Source: CAYOBW01 sp964402115 (GTDB taxonomy: Bacteria > Verrucomicrobiota > Kiritimatiellia > UBA8416 > CAYOBW01). From it: a stretch of DNA of 32,171 bases. A program made the position numbers and the translations under genes. Below are positions 8,701 through 14,533 of this stretch, piece after piece. The stretch lies in NCBI GenBank assembly GCA_964402115.1, contig CAYOBW010000051.1, positions 1 to 32,171 on the forward strand, written 5' to 3'. The notes under the pieces were generated by a model. That model was not told the DNA's origin. It searched no databases and was given only the letters and a program-made list of their open reading frames with translations. Numbering within the stretch: the stretch's first letter is position 1; every line of letters starts with the position of its first letter.

Positions 8701-10197
8701 GATGTCGTGCACATCGGCTATGCCTATCTGGGCGCGACCAACCAGGTGCAGTGGCAGACGGCGGCGGTCACCGTGGGCAGCCACGCGTTTCTCGATGTCA
8801 TGAACGCCGGCCACAACGAGTCGCTGACACGGGCGTTTGTGGGGGAGAAGATTTTTGTCCGGGTGCTGGGGCCGGGTTTGGATCTGGGACCGGATCGCGA
8901 CCTGACCTCGGTCTCGCTGAAGGCCACGAGCGGGGCGTCCTGCGCGTTTTCGCTGCGGGAGACCGAGCCGCACTCGGGGCTGTTCAAGGGCGTCTTCGCG
9001 CTTGGCTATGCGGATGCGGCCCTCCCGGCGCAGTTTCCGCCCGTCGAGCTCAACGGCTTTCCGGTGCGGTATGGCGACGAGCTCACGGTCGGTTACGCGG
9101 CCTCCGGCGAGGACGCCGCGCAGTCGGTGACGGTGAGCGTCAACAAGGGGGCGGACGGCGGGATCGAGCCGTTCAGCAAGCGCTTTGCCGGCGACGAAAT
9201 GGCGGTGAAGACCGGCTTCACGCTGGCCGAGTGTTACTTCGAGCTGGCCAAGAAGCATCGGCAGATGGACCAGGAAAGCCTGGCCCGTCGCGAGATGGAG
9301 CACGCGCAGAAGCTTCTGGCCGAGGCGCTTGCCTCGCATCGCGACGACGAGCTGCGCGCGCATGCGGAGTACCTTCTGGGGAACCTGGCGCAGGAGTACG
9401 CGGACCTGGCGAAGAACGACGAGTCCAGGCTGCCGATGTACCAGGACGCGCTGGCGCGCTTCTCGAAGATTCCGGCGGACTATCCGGACACCGAATTCGC
9501 GCCCAAGGCCCAGTTCAAGACGGCGCTGGTCTACGAAAAGATGAAGGAAGCCGAAATCGCCGTGGAAGAGTACGTCAAGCTGGCCTACAAGTACCCGAAA
9601 AGCGACTACATTCCCGAGGCAATGTCGCGACTGGGCGGCTACTACCAGTACAAGGGCCAGGCCTTCAAGGAGCAGGCGGACCCGCTGCGGGAAAAGACCG
9701 ACGTGGAGTCGAAGTCCGAGGTGCTGCGGCTGGACGAGCAGTCCTACCCCGAGTTCCTGAAGGCTGCCCTGATCTTCGGCAAGCTGCAGGAGCGCTTCCC
9801 GGATCACGAGCTGGCCGGGCTGGCCGGCCTGCGCGCGGCCCAGAACTTCATGCGCGTGCATCGGTACGAGAAGGCGATCGAGGGGTTCAAGAGGGTGGTC
9901 GAGAATGAAGCGTACGACGCGGGCGACATCCGTTCGCAGGCCCTCTACTGGACCGGCCTGAGCTGCGAGCGGTGGGCTGGAACCCTGAGCGAAAGCGACT
10001 GGCGGGGGCGGGGCAATGCCATCAACAAGGCCTACCAGACCTACCGGCGCGTGACCTTTGATTTTCCGGATAGCAAGTGGGCCAAGCAGGCGCGCGGCCG
10101 CCTGGCGGATCCGGTATTCGCCAAGATGATCGAAGTGGAGGAGCAGAGCCGCCAGCGGATGCTGGAGGGGCTGAAGAACGAGAGGAAGCGGCGCTGA
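2719..10197 (+). CDS. Giant exported TPR/beta-sandwich protein (2492 aa), paralogue of the preceding gene
   Basis: I chose the ATG at 2719 because a strong GGAGG lies 6 nt upstream and it overlaps the previous stop; the open frame extends further 5' but only as a shadow of the first gene. The N-terminus has basic residues, then a hydrophobic stretch ending AFFACSAFA before SPLDD, which looks like a signal peptide. Residues about 45-1085 are helical and TPR-like. Residues about 1090-2150 are beta-rich, with at least three copies of a module containing a D-x-D pair and a late ET...(S/T)GxF signature (around 6450-6600, 7830-7990 and 8850-9010). Residues about 2150-2492 are TPRs (EYLLGNL, EEYVKLAYKYP, ERFPDHELAG). 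I do not recognise a named family for the full length. Placement ahead of ExbB/ExbD suggests a periplasmic or outer-membrane partner of that motor, loosely analogous to CpoB beside Tol-Pal (inference). Confidence 0.8.
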   Translation: MRGGKAVISHPSSVIRLQSIAVDCGRLLSSAFFACSAFASPLDDQVTAFKKADKQSEAAVADILKTGLQEGRAAEAVVVVKPWLDAHQADSPAVVYYAGLAMQQAGEWPGAVSFYRKLLKNPLLDPQLAAEVVPATYRLLLNDMREPESAYLLMREDGDRLRAFGNAKQFDAWFIAEAKRRNDVPAVCGRVATIFSAAPPHVVPDSADIEWVCGKLESFAIEDEAWLEAAAKLAAVSRIPASFKARIDWAMAIVPYNTEATKLFRANKPIPDALLDKPLQAAEALVAALPYEGSMLVASGWMNFREGHTPNFLNYLAPRREARAAPILKALPLLPAARAQTVLSLNVRGAGGRSIAHLFSTAELRALVARAPAVFNSLAAPDVSLFDASLTVAEAQALSPQLARNPRVQAALVRTYAVAGTNTLSAMVPVMMKSELWRFDSAKSAIDAVWNSGATRDGKHGELCKQYENLGARYEQISKQIARESMNADRLAAFNDLQGDLLGTTPSIPGAMALWGRLFAGAPVSDAVAMLRTMLANSEGDRETLFRQAVTAIPRVGGHAIYCGPEWDGFMHNGPQNASYKAAVAPLVPELQRILSAQVQAGNIPEFQFGIWMHGANPQDESARALMQTLATSPAYAKLDPSYHRVAADRMHFGQFAMTPAMLATDSDYLSRELLALPDDAQPVAVEAALKTVMEQVSQAPVPVPVHGLQKVAALPTLSADARAHVTSLFKQLAPIGNYPQGQGYEQLGLRLVKEFQDAKQWGQIVPYAAAFWRTCHTPDDKRFPRVADALTSFAEEAMAAGNPSVAISVARTGLKSGIDGLSAQGGNNPPAAQAHRGRLSAIAGKAAVALGAVEIPVDEKDPAFGIYKSCAEFVQGNLDSAWKLYLAHSDRIQQKTEGADKPLIQKLPSEYGFWLLKRNIAEGRPADAEVLVKDLTIWSRTAEGAFSPEQDAELKIAYADLAFIKGALPTARAWYRKVADAREYKDSEVYLRAALGSVKVDRVSKNFGAALEELDKLARIPSPAARARLHYARAEVLMDQENFKEALDEIGAVLRGNPNHADALILRGKLQYQMRKLVEASEIELGVSREHKVMVPGETLKINLNDPTLRVSGVGADIEVEVWAKSGDRERVLLHQLGDSKEKFRAEMPTALAAPVAGDKTLQVLGADEIRYGYSDRFRARMKDLPPDPQTVIGIASDAYLSLTAGAFPPREGERRLDMEELGLSTAQRALGMRAVRPGNPLYVRVSDPDQSKTAGVDSLAVTIQSSSGDEIRRLLLKETGPYTGEFEGLVPTAGAQAMAFASESAPGRDPNMTISSAPYPGWLGKVGDAENPRTFGVDLNDNVPLGGMTIRFDEAGSALSRFVLQTSLNGLDWTTRARYPDPGGALDGRPLVTSFGAYANAYSVAAPKDRSLPPDWYEKMELTSARASCSYLAATVSNITQAVMQLANTGHPHYSGLMRYRALFHQPSAAIRKFRLTGQPQGATIFLLDGQPAARESEDPLAIERRLEPGLHEIQVWFHGSADKITGSKPVLMCDVPGKSDLAPCADGMFDPAAFPEGVRAQVPQPAAITNAADGAGLDVAFGSRTRARLVRLVILGFKGVAPAIKSVTLADRDGKVRLPVKDDFMTLRQNSQLEVLPGDHVTARYEDEVTATPKRNRHEQRLQVAFNTASISASFLNYETTTAGRTLKLEPIRRFTLGDAVAIVIDDADMDASPAADVVAFKVSASGGTEATMQAVETSEHSGRFLGRVFPVQGKPARESEIQVSSGGTLTAAYRDQENLDPGIPADRSVTVEHAQYAAPKLGVYTVSSAAATPGGREKARPADGGNRLRAGNGSPGPELVVPRRALHYAYVEPAETALKGVIGASLRFDVVAPNLALAGSSEIRAYVQTAAARAAAAAGGKPPAAPFDINVPGTLKLVGQPGAATAVVPAGYTLGTAPAAPSNRPPLDEGRFSFSVPLILGERPARSFATKDAEALPASSIPAGLAVRAGDVVHIGYAYLGATNQVQWQTAAVTVGSHAFLDVMNAGHNESLTRAFVGEKIFVRVLGPGLDLGPDRDLTSVSLKATSGASCAFSLRETEPHSGLFKGVFALGYADAALPAQFPPVELNGFPVRYGDELTVGYAASGEDAAQSVTVSVNKGADGGIEPFSKRFAGDEMAVKTGFTLAECYFELAKKHRQMDQESLARREMEHAQKLLAEALASHRDDELRAHAEYLLGNLAQEYADLAKNDESRLPMYQDALARFSKIPADYPDTEFAPKAQFKTALVYEKMKEAEIAVEEYVKLAYKYPKSDYIPEAMSRLGGYYQYKGQAFKEQADPLREKTDVESKSEVLRLDEQSYPEFLKAALIFGKLQERFPDHELAGLAGLRAAQNFMRVHRYEKAIEGFKRVVENEAYDAGDIRSQALYWTGLSCERWAGTLSESDWRGRGNAINKAYQTYRRVTFDFPDSKWAKQARGRLADPVFAKMIEVEEQSRQRMLEGLKNERKRR
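2736..2810. repeat. Composite heptamer-to-decamer tandem array
   Basis: Five 7-bp units (AGTGATC, AGTCATC, CGTCATC, GGTCATT, CGACTGC) run directly into 10-bp units (AGTCGATTGC, GGTCGATTGC, GGTCGATTGC, then a degenerate TGTCAAGCGC). CGACTGCAGTCG at 2764-2775 is a perfect palindrome. With the preferred start at 2719 the whole array is translated as part of the signal-peptide region. Confidence 0.85.
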
Positions 10198-10210
10198 AGG
10201 CGGGGCGGGA

Positions 10211-10250
10211 GCAATCGGAAGCTGCCGATAGCGATCGACGGCTGTCGGGG
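10211..10250. repeat. Degenerate decamer array (4 units)
   Basis: Four 10-bp units in perfect phase: GCAATCGGAA, GCTGCCGATA, GCGATCGACG, GCTGTCGGGG. They fit the consensus GCNNYCGRNN, which is the reverse complement of the units at 2771-2800. The array fills most of the 61-nt spacer before the small PH-like gene. Confidence 0.7.
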
Positions 10251-10258
10251 GCGGGCGG

Positions 10259-10633
10259 ATGGCAGTTGACATGAACCCACTCGAACAACAACTTCTGCGG
10301 GAAGTGACCGGGGGCGTGGAGCCGCGGCTGTGTCTGCGCACGCAGACGCGCGTGGATGCGGGCGGGTGGCTGCGGCGCGCGCCCCTGTGGCTGTGCGTGA
10401 CCGAGCGCCAGCTTGTGCTGCTGGCCGTGGCGCAGCGCCGTTACGTGGAGTGCGTGGACCTGGTGAAATGCCGCGCGAGCCGGTACAGTCACGCCACCGG
10501 CGAGTTTGTAATCAGCCCGGCGGAAGGGCTGGAGGTGACTCGCGTGGCGATGTCGCCGGCCGAGGCTGTGAAGGTTCTTCAGTGGATTGGCGGGGGATGT
10601 GAATTCGCTACTCAGCCAGAAGAGAGGAGATAG
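10259..10633 (+). CDS. Small PH-like domain protein, hypothetical
   Basis: A 124-residue protein (or 120 if it starts at the second ATG, 10271, which is equally plausible because neither has a strong ribosome binding site). There is no signal peptide or membrane segment. The pattern of alternating hydrophobic strands (LWLCVTERQLVLLAV, then RYVECVDL, then GEFVISPA) followed by a C-terminal helix (SPAEAVKVLQWI) resembles a bacterial pleckstrin-homology-like fold; this is a fold-level guess, not a family assignment. It ends 2 nt before exbB and must be co-transcribed with it, so a cytoplasmic accessory role for the motor is possible. Confidence 0.6.
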   Translation: MAVDMNPLEQQLLREVTGGVEPRLCLRTQTRVDAGGWLRRAPLWLCVTERQLVLLAVAQRRYVECVDLVKCRASRYSHATGEFVISPAEGLEVTRVAMSPAEAVKVLQWIGGGCEFATQPEERR

Positions 10634-10635
10634 TC

Positions 10636-11280
10636 ATGCTTGAACAGATCCTGAAGGGCGGGTCGATGATGGTGCCGCTGATGGCGTGCAGCCTCGTGGC
10701 CTTGGCGGTTGTCTATGACCGGTGGGTGGCCTTCCGGGCCAACCGGAAGATCGACACCAAGTCCATGCGGGCGAAAGTCCTGGCGTGCCTGCGGGCGGGC
10801 AACCCGGATGGCGCCATCGCGGAGTGCGTCGCCACCGGCGGTCCGGTCGCCTCGGTGCTGATGGTCGGTCTCAGGTCGTACGTCCAGTTGCGCGCCAAGA
10901 ACGAAGCCGCCGAAACCATGCGCATGGTGGTGGGGCAGGTGATGGCGGACTACGGCTCCCAGGCCATGGGTGTTGTGAACAAGCGGCTGGATGTGCTGAC
11001 AACGATCGGCACGGCCGCCCCCTTGTTCGGGATGGCGGGAACGGTGACCGGCATGATTACATCCTTCGGCGGCATGGCGGAGGCCGGCAGCGTCGGAGGC
11101 GGAGGCGGTGTTGTTGCGGCGGGTATTGCCGAGGCGCTCATTACCACGGCGGCCGGCCTGCTGATCGCCCTGGGCGCGGTGATTCCCCAAAGCCTTTACA
11201 ACCGCTGGAGCGACGAGATCGAACTGGAGATCGAGGAGGCCGCGGCCGACGTGCTGGAGTTCATTTTGACACACCATTAG
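10636..11280 (+). CDS. exbB: ExbB/TolQ/MotA-family proton-channel protein
   Basis: A 214-residue inner-membrane protein with the MotA/TolQ/ExbB architecture. There is an N-terminal membrane segment (MMVPLMACSLVALAVVYDRW), a cytoplasmic loop, the diagnostic signature APLFGMAGTVTGMITSF at about residues 130-147, and a third membrane segment (ALITTAAGLLIALGAVIP). ExbB-type proteins form the pentameric ring around an ExbD dimer and use the proton-motive force to drive a periplasmic partner. GGAG lies 7 nt before the ATG. Two ExbD genes follow. The family is clear; whether the system works as ExbBD-TonB or Tol-Pal cannot be told from this protein. Confidence 0.93.
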   Translation: MLEQILKGGSMMVPLMACSLVALAVVYDRWVAFRANRKIDTKSMRAKVLACLRAGNPDGAIAECVATGGPVASVLMVGLRSYVQLRAKNEAAETMRMVVGQVMADYGSQAMGVVNKRLDVLTTIGTAAPLFGMAGTVTGMITSFGGMAEAGSVGGGGGVVAAGIAEALITTAAGLLIALGAVIPQSLYNRWSDEIELEIEEAAADVLEFILTHH

Positions 11281-11284
11281 AAGA

Positions 11285-11319
11285 AGTAATCGGTGATCGG
11301 TAATCGGTGATCAGTGTAC
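11285..11319. repeat. Heptamer array (5 units)
   Basis: Five 7-bp units in the 49-nt exbB-exbD spacer: AGTAATC, GGTGATC, GGTAATC, GGTGATC, AGTGTAC. The consensus RGTRATC is shared with the arrays at 2736 and 12164. Confidence 0.85.
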
Positions 11320-11329
11320 GGGAGCGCGC

Positions 11330-11746
11330 ATGTTTAAGAGCCGGCAGGAGAAGAAGCACCGCTCAGGGACGATCCCGACGGATTCGTTCTCCGACATCGC
11401 GTTTCTGCTGATCATTTACTTCCTGGTGGCGACGAGCCTGGTCAAGGTCAAGTCCATCACCGCGGACCTCCCTTCCGGCGAGAAGCAGGCCCAGGCCCAG
11501 GTGGAGAAGACGCCGATCGTGAACCTGCGCGGCAATCAGATCTTCTTCAACGACAAGCCGCTGACCCTGGCGGAACTGCAGGCCAGGCTGGCGGCGCTGG
11601 ACCTGGCGGCACTGGAGACTTCCAAGCGCTTGATCATGCTGGAGTCCACCCGCGAGACGACCTACCAGGCCTATTTCCAGGCGCTGGCAGCCATCAGTGC
11701 CAGCGGCGGCGTGGTGGCGATCGTCGGGGAGGAGGAGAAGAAGTAG
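11330..11746 (+). CDS. exbD: ExbD/TolR-family biopolymer transport protein (first copy)
   Basis: A 138-residue single-pass membrane protein. A short basic cytoplasmic N-terminus precedes the membrane helix SDIAFLLIIYFLVATSLV; the Asp at its start matches the proton-carrying aspartate of ExbD/TolR. The periplasmic part carries the usual beta-alpha fold, including the NLRGNQIFFNDKPLTLAEL segment. It forms the dimeric core inside the ExbB pentamer. The second copy starts 2 nt after its stop, so the two may form a heterodimer (inference). Confidence 0.9.
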   Translation: MFKSRQEKKHRSGTIPTDSFSDIAFLLIIYFLVATSLVKVKSITADLPSGEKQAQAQVEKTPIVNLRGNQIFFNDKPLTLAELQARLAALDLAALETSKRLIMLESTRETTYQAYFQALAAISASGGVVAIVGEEEKK

Positions 11747-11748
11747 TC

Positions 11749-12168
11749 ATGGGGATGTGGAAAAAGGAGAAGCGGCGGACCGTGGTGGTCCCGGTTGCCA
11801 GCATGGGAGATATCGCGTTTCTGCTGATCATCTTCTTTCTGGTCTGCAGCGAGGAATCCAAGCAGAAGAGCCTGGATGTCGTGCTGCCCAGGTCGGCCTA
11901 CGTGGAGAAGACCAGAAGCCCCCTCGCCGCCAGGGTCGCGATTGACAAGCGGGGAGCCATCTACTTCGACGGACAGCGGGTCGATGGTCCCGAGGCTGTG
12001 GAGGGGAGAGTCCGGGATGCGCTCTTCAACACCGTGGCGGACGAGCAGCGGCATGTGCAGTTTACGTGCGACGCAACGCTTTCCAGAGAGACCTTCGAGC
12101 CTGTGATGCAGGCGATCGCCGAAGCCGGCGGCATTATTGAGGCCGTGGGGGAGAAGTCGGAAGAGTGA
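11749..12168 (+). CDS. exbD: ExbD/TolR-family biopolymer transport protein (second copy)
   Basis: A 139-residue paralogue of the previous gene with the same layout: basic N-terminus, membrane helix GDIAFLLIIFFLVCSEES with the conserved Asp, and a periplasmic domain with DKRGAIYFDGQRVDG. Paired ExbD genes behind one ExbB occur in other PVC-type and Bacteroidota operons. Its TGA stop is formed by the first unit of the heptamer array that follows, so the array starts inside the gene. Confidence 0.9.
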   Translation: MGMWKKEKRRTVVVPVASMGDIAFLLIIFFLVCSEESKQKSLDVVLPRSAYVEKTRSPLAARVAIDKRGAIYFDGQRVDGPEAVEGRVRDALFNTVADEQRHVQFTCDATLSRETFEPVMQAIAEAGGIIEAVGEKSEE

Positions 12169-12275
12169 TCAGTAAACAGTGATCAGTGAACAGTGATCAG
12201 TGAACAGTGATCAGTAAACAGTGATCAGTAAACAGTGATCAGTGAACAGTGATCAGTGAACAGTGATCAGTGAAC
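12164..12275. repeat. Perfect heptamer array, 16 units alternating in pairs (8 x 14 bp)
   Basis: Sixteen consecutive 7-bp units alternate AGTGATC with AGTGAAC or AGTAAAC, giving eight 14-bp repeats with no phase slip across 112 bp. Each 14-mer holds one GATC. The first unit supplies the TGA stop of the second exbD. A GTG inside the array at 12263 is in frame with the next gene but is not its likely start. Confidence 0.97.
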
Positions 12276-12292
12276 AGTGGGCGGAGACAACG

Positions 12293-12802
12293 ATGAATAA
12301 CAAACAAGCTGCAGGGACCGATGCCGCTGAAGTCACGCCGGAGTTGTTGATGGATCGTTTCAAGGGGGTGGGCCTCGCGAAAATGGTGATGGTGACCCTT
12401 GTCTTCCATGTCGTGGTGATTGGGATCTCAAGCATGGCCTACTTGAAGAAGTCGCTGCTGCGGGACGATGTCGGCAAGTTGACCAAGGAACAGCGGATCG
12501 AGAAGGCCATGGCGGACGCGACATCGTCGCTGCGGAAGATCGCGGAGGCCAACGGACTGAATCCGCAGGACATCAGCGAGCGCCTTTCGCCGGGCGGGGC
12601 CCGAACGTCCAAGGCAGGCGCCGCGGCTCCTGCGGATGACGCCCAGGGCAAGGCGGCAGGCGCAACCTCTGCCCCGCAGGCGGCGGCAGGCGCGCCCGTC
12701 GTGGCACCGCAGAAACCGGAGTCTGCGATTGAGAAGGACCTCAAGAAGGCGGTCGAGGGGCCGAAGATGCCGGATTCGGTCGGGAAAGACGATATCTTCT
12801 GA
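12293..12802 (+). CDS. Small single-pass membrane protein with Ala/Pro-rich tail, TonB/TolA-like position
   Basis: 169 residues from the ATG at 12293, which has GGAG 6 nt upstream; a longer frame from a GTG inside the repeat array lacks support. There is one membrane helix (MVMVTLVFHVVVIGISSMAYL) after a short N-terminus. A charged helical stretch (KEQRIEKAMADA) follows, then a low-complexity Ala/Gly/Pro linker, and the protein ends in a short charged tail. Layout and position after ExbB-ExbD-ExbD resemble a short TonB/TolA-like adaptor without the globular C-terminal domain. No family recognised. Its stop overlaps the next start (TGATG), so the two are translationally coupled. Confidence 0.75.
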   Translation: MNNKQAAGTDAAEVTPELLMDRFKGVGLAKMVMVTLVFHVVVIGISSMAYLKKSLLRDDVGKLTKEQRIEKAMADATSSLRKIAEANGLNPQDISERLSPGGARTSKAGAAAPADDAQGKAAGATSAPQAAAGAPVVAPQKPESAIEKDLKKAVEGPKMPDSVGKDDIF

Positions 12803-14418
12803 TGGAGGGCAGAAAACAGATCAGGCTGCCTGTGGACGGGATCCATGAGATCCCGACGCAGGCGTCTGTCTTTAAGGCGCGGGTGGTCAGCCTGGCGGCG
12901 ACCCTGCTTGCCGGTCTGGGGGCGGGCGCCGCCCGGGTCCTGCCCGATGTGCTGGGCGGCTTCCTGGGGCGCAACGCGGGTGCCGCGGCTTTGCTGCAGG
13001 GCAACGGGCTCAGTCTCGCCCTGCAGGTGCTGTTCCCGCTGATGGGCGCCTTGGGATGCGTGTGCGCGGCGGCCGGGCTATACAGCCTCGTCCGCGGGCG
13101 GCTGGCCTACCGGTTGCTGAGGGCATCCCTGGCGGTGGTCTATCCGTTGCTGGTCGCCTACGTTGTAGTGGCTTGGGAGGCGGCGTTTGCGATCTTCGGC
13201 GCGAACCTGGAACTGGATGGCCGGAAGCAGGACCGGGCCACGATTCTCCTGCTATGGTGGCGGGTTTGCTGGCCGGCGCTGGCGACCCTGCTCTACGTGG
13301 CCTGGCTGCACGTCATGCTCAACAGCCGCTCGGTGTTCGCCGCATTCACCGGCGAGAGCGGAGCGCCGCTCAGGGGCGACAAACTCCTTGAGAACCTGCG
13401 CACGGGCGGACCTGATCCCCGCTCCCGGCGCAGCTTCCACGCCAGCGTTCTCACTCACGTCCTGGTCATCGTCCTCATCCCGTGGCTGCTGCAGTTCGGG
13501 GGGTGCGTGGAGCCCTACAGGGTTCCGAAAGGCAGCGGCAACCCGGTGGTAGCCATGGTCAAGATGGTGAAGCCGAAGAAGGAGAAGAAGAAGAGCATGA
13601 CGCTTCGGCCCAACTCGGCGATCATCTTCGAAATCCCCGATCTCGACGACACGGAGGTCGACCGGGTGATGGAGGACCAGACGCAGGTGACGTACCAGGC
13701 GCTGGCCGGCGCCAAGGTCGGCAAGATGGGCAAGGGCGGGGGAACCCAGGGAGGCTGGCCGGAAGGCATGGATGACTACAAGATCCGTTTCATCCGCCTG
13801 GATCATGGCGGCCCCGGCTGGGATGACGGCATGGATGATTCCGGCGCGGACATCAACTTCCTGCGCGAGTTTGCGAAGGCCACGGGGTTCAAAAAGATCG
13901 CATCCAAGGGCGAGAGTCACAAGATCGCGCTGCTTGCCAGATACCCGAAGGGCGGGTTCCCCCCGCTTGTCTACCTGACGGGAAATGCCGGCATGGGGAG
14001 CGTATCCGTGGGGGACCAGAAGATCCTGCGCGAGTATTGTCTTGGCGGAGGCCTGCTTCTGGCCGATGCCGGGAGCCCGGCCTTCCATCGGACCTTCAGC
14101 CGCTTCATCAATCAGGTCTTCCCCGACAAGCCGCTTCTGGACATTGCCGATGACGACATTCTCTACCAACTGCCTTTCACGTTCCCGAATGGGGCTCCCG
14201 CGTTCTGGCACCATGGGGGCAGGCGGGCCCTGGGGATCAAACACGAAGGCCGCTGGGTCGTGTTCTACCATCCCGGCGACATGAATGACGCATGGAAGTC
14301 GCCGGGCTACACGGATGTCACCCCGGAGATGCGCGACGCCGCCGTTCAACTCGGCGTCAACCTGGTCTACTATGCGTTCAACCAGTGGGATGACGCGGTG
14401 GCGAAGGGGAAGAAGTGA
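12802..14418 (+). CDS. Polytopic membrane protein with TonB-like segment fused to DUF4159
   Basis: 538 residues. Four membrane helices lie at about residues 28-48, 69-97, 106-133 and 150-173. A fifth (214-233, HASVLTHVLVIVLIPWLL) is followed by a Lys/Pro-rich stretch (VKPKKEKKK, about 257-264), which is how TonB N-termini look. The C-terminal domain (about 326-530) fits DUF4159: it opens YKIRFIRLDHGG and contains the glycine-rich LREYCLGGGLLLADAGSP and a late NLVYYAF. DUF4159 has a glutamine-amidotransferase-like fold and is often found with ExbB/ExbD or von Willebrand-type membrane operons; its biochemical role is unknown. The fusion suggests that the motor acts on, or through, a periplasmic DUF4159 domain (inference). 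Confidence 0.78.
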   Translation: MEGRKQIRLPVDGIHEIPTQASVFKARVVSLAATLLAGLGAGAARVLPDVLGGFLGRNAGAAALLQGNGLSLALQVLFPLMGALGCVCAAAGLYSLVRGRLAYRLLRASLAVVYPLLVAYVVVAWEAAFAIFGANLELDGRKQDRATILLLWWRVCWPALATLLYVAWLHVMLNSRSVFAAFTGESGAPLRGDKLLENLRTGGPDPRSRRSFHASVLTHVLVIVLIPWLLQFGGCVEPYRVPKGSGNPVVAMVKMVKPKKEKKKSMTLRPNSAIIFEIPDLDDTEVDRVMEDQTQVTYQALAGAKVGKMGKGGGTQGGWPEGMDDYKIRFIRLDHGGPGWDDGMDDSGADINFLREFAKATGFKKIASKGESHKIALLARYPKGGFPPLVYLTGNAGMGSVSVGDQKILREYCLGGGLLLADAGSPAFHRTFSRFINQVFPDKPLLDIADDDILYQLPFTFPNGAPAFWHHGGRRALGIKHEGRWVVFYHPGDMNDAWKSPGYTDVTPEMRDAAVQLGVNLVYYAFNQWDDAVAKGKK

Positions 14419-14420
14419 GG

Positions 14421-14500
14421 AAAGCGGAAAGCGGCAGATGGCAAGTGGCGAGTGAGTGGACGATTGCAATCGATTGCAGCCGATTGCAGCCGATTGCGGT
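14421..14500. repeat. Composite array: degenerate heptamers then decamers
   Basis: The segment starts with 7-bp-periodic sequence (AAAGCGG, AAAGCGG, CAGATGG, CAAGTGG, CGAGTGA). It then shifts to four 10-bp units at 14461-14500: CGATTGCAAT, CGATTGCAGC, CGATTGCAGC, CGATTGCGGT. GCAATCGATTGC (14466-14477) is a perfect palindrome. The array fills most of the 115-nt spacer. Confidence 0.85.
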
Positions 14501-14533
14501 GGACGGGCGTTGGCGCTGCCTGGGGGGCGACTC

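Noticed and set aside
12164..12275. CRISPR array
   Set aside because: The units are 7/14 bp with no spacers and no cas genes are nearby.
12263..12292. GTG start inside the heptamer array for the small membrane protein
   Set aside because: It would encode only repeat-derived residues; the ATG at 12293 has GGAG at proper spacing.
14456..14533. GTG start translating the decamer array ahead of the 387-aa membrane protein
   Set aside because: The ATG at 14534 directly precedes the first membrane helix and has a G-rich ribosome binding site.
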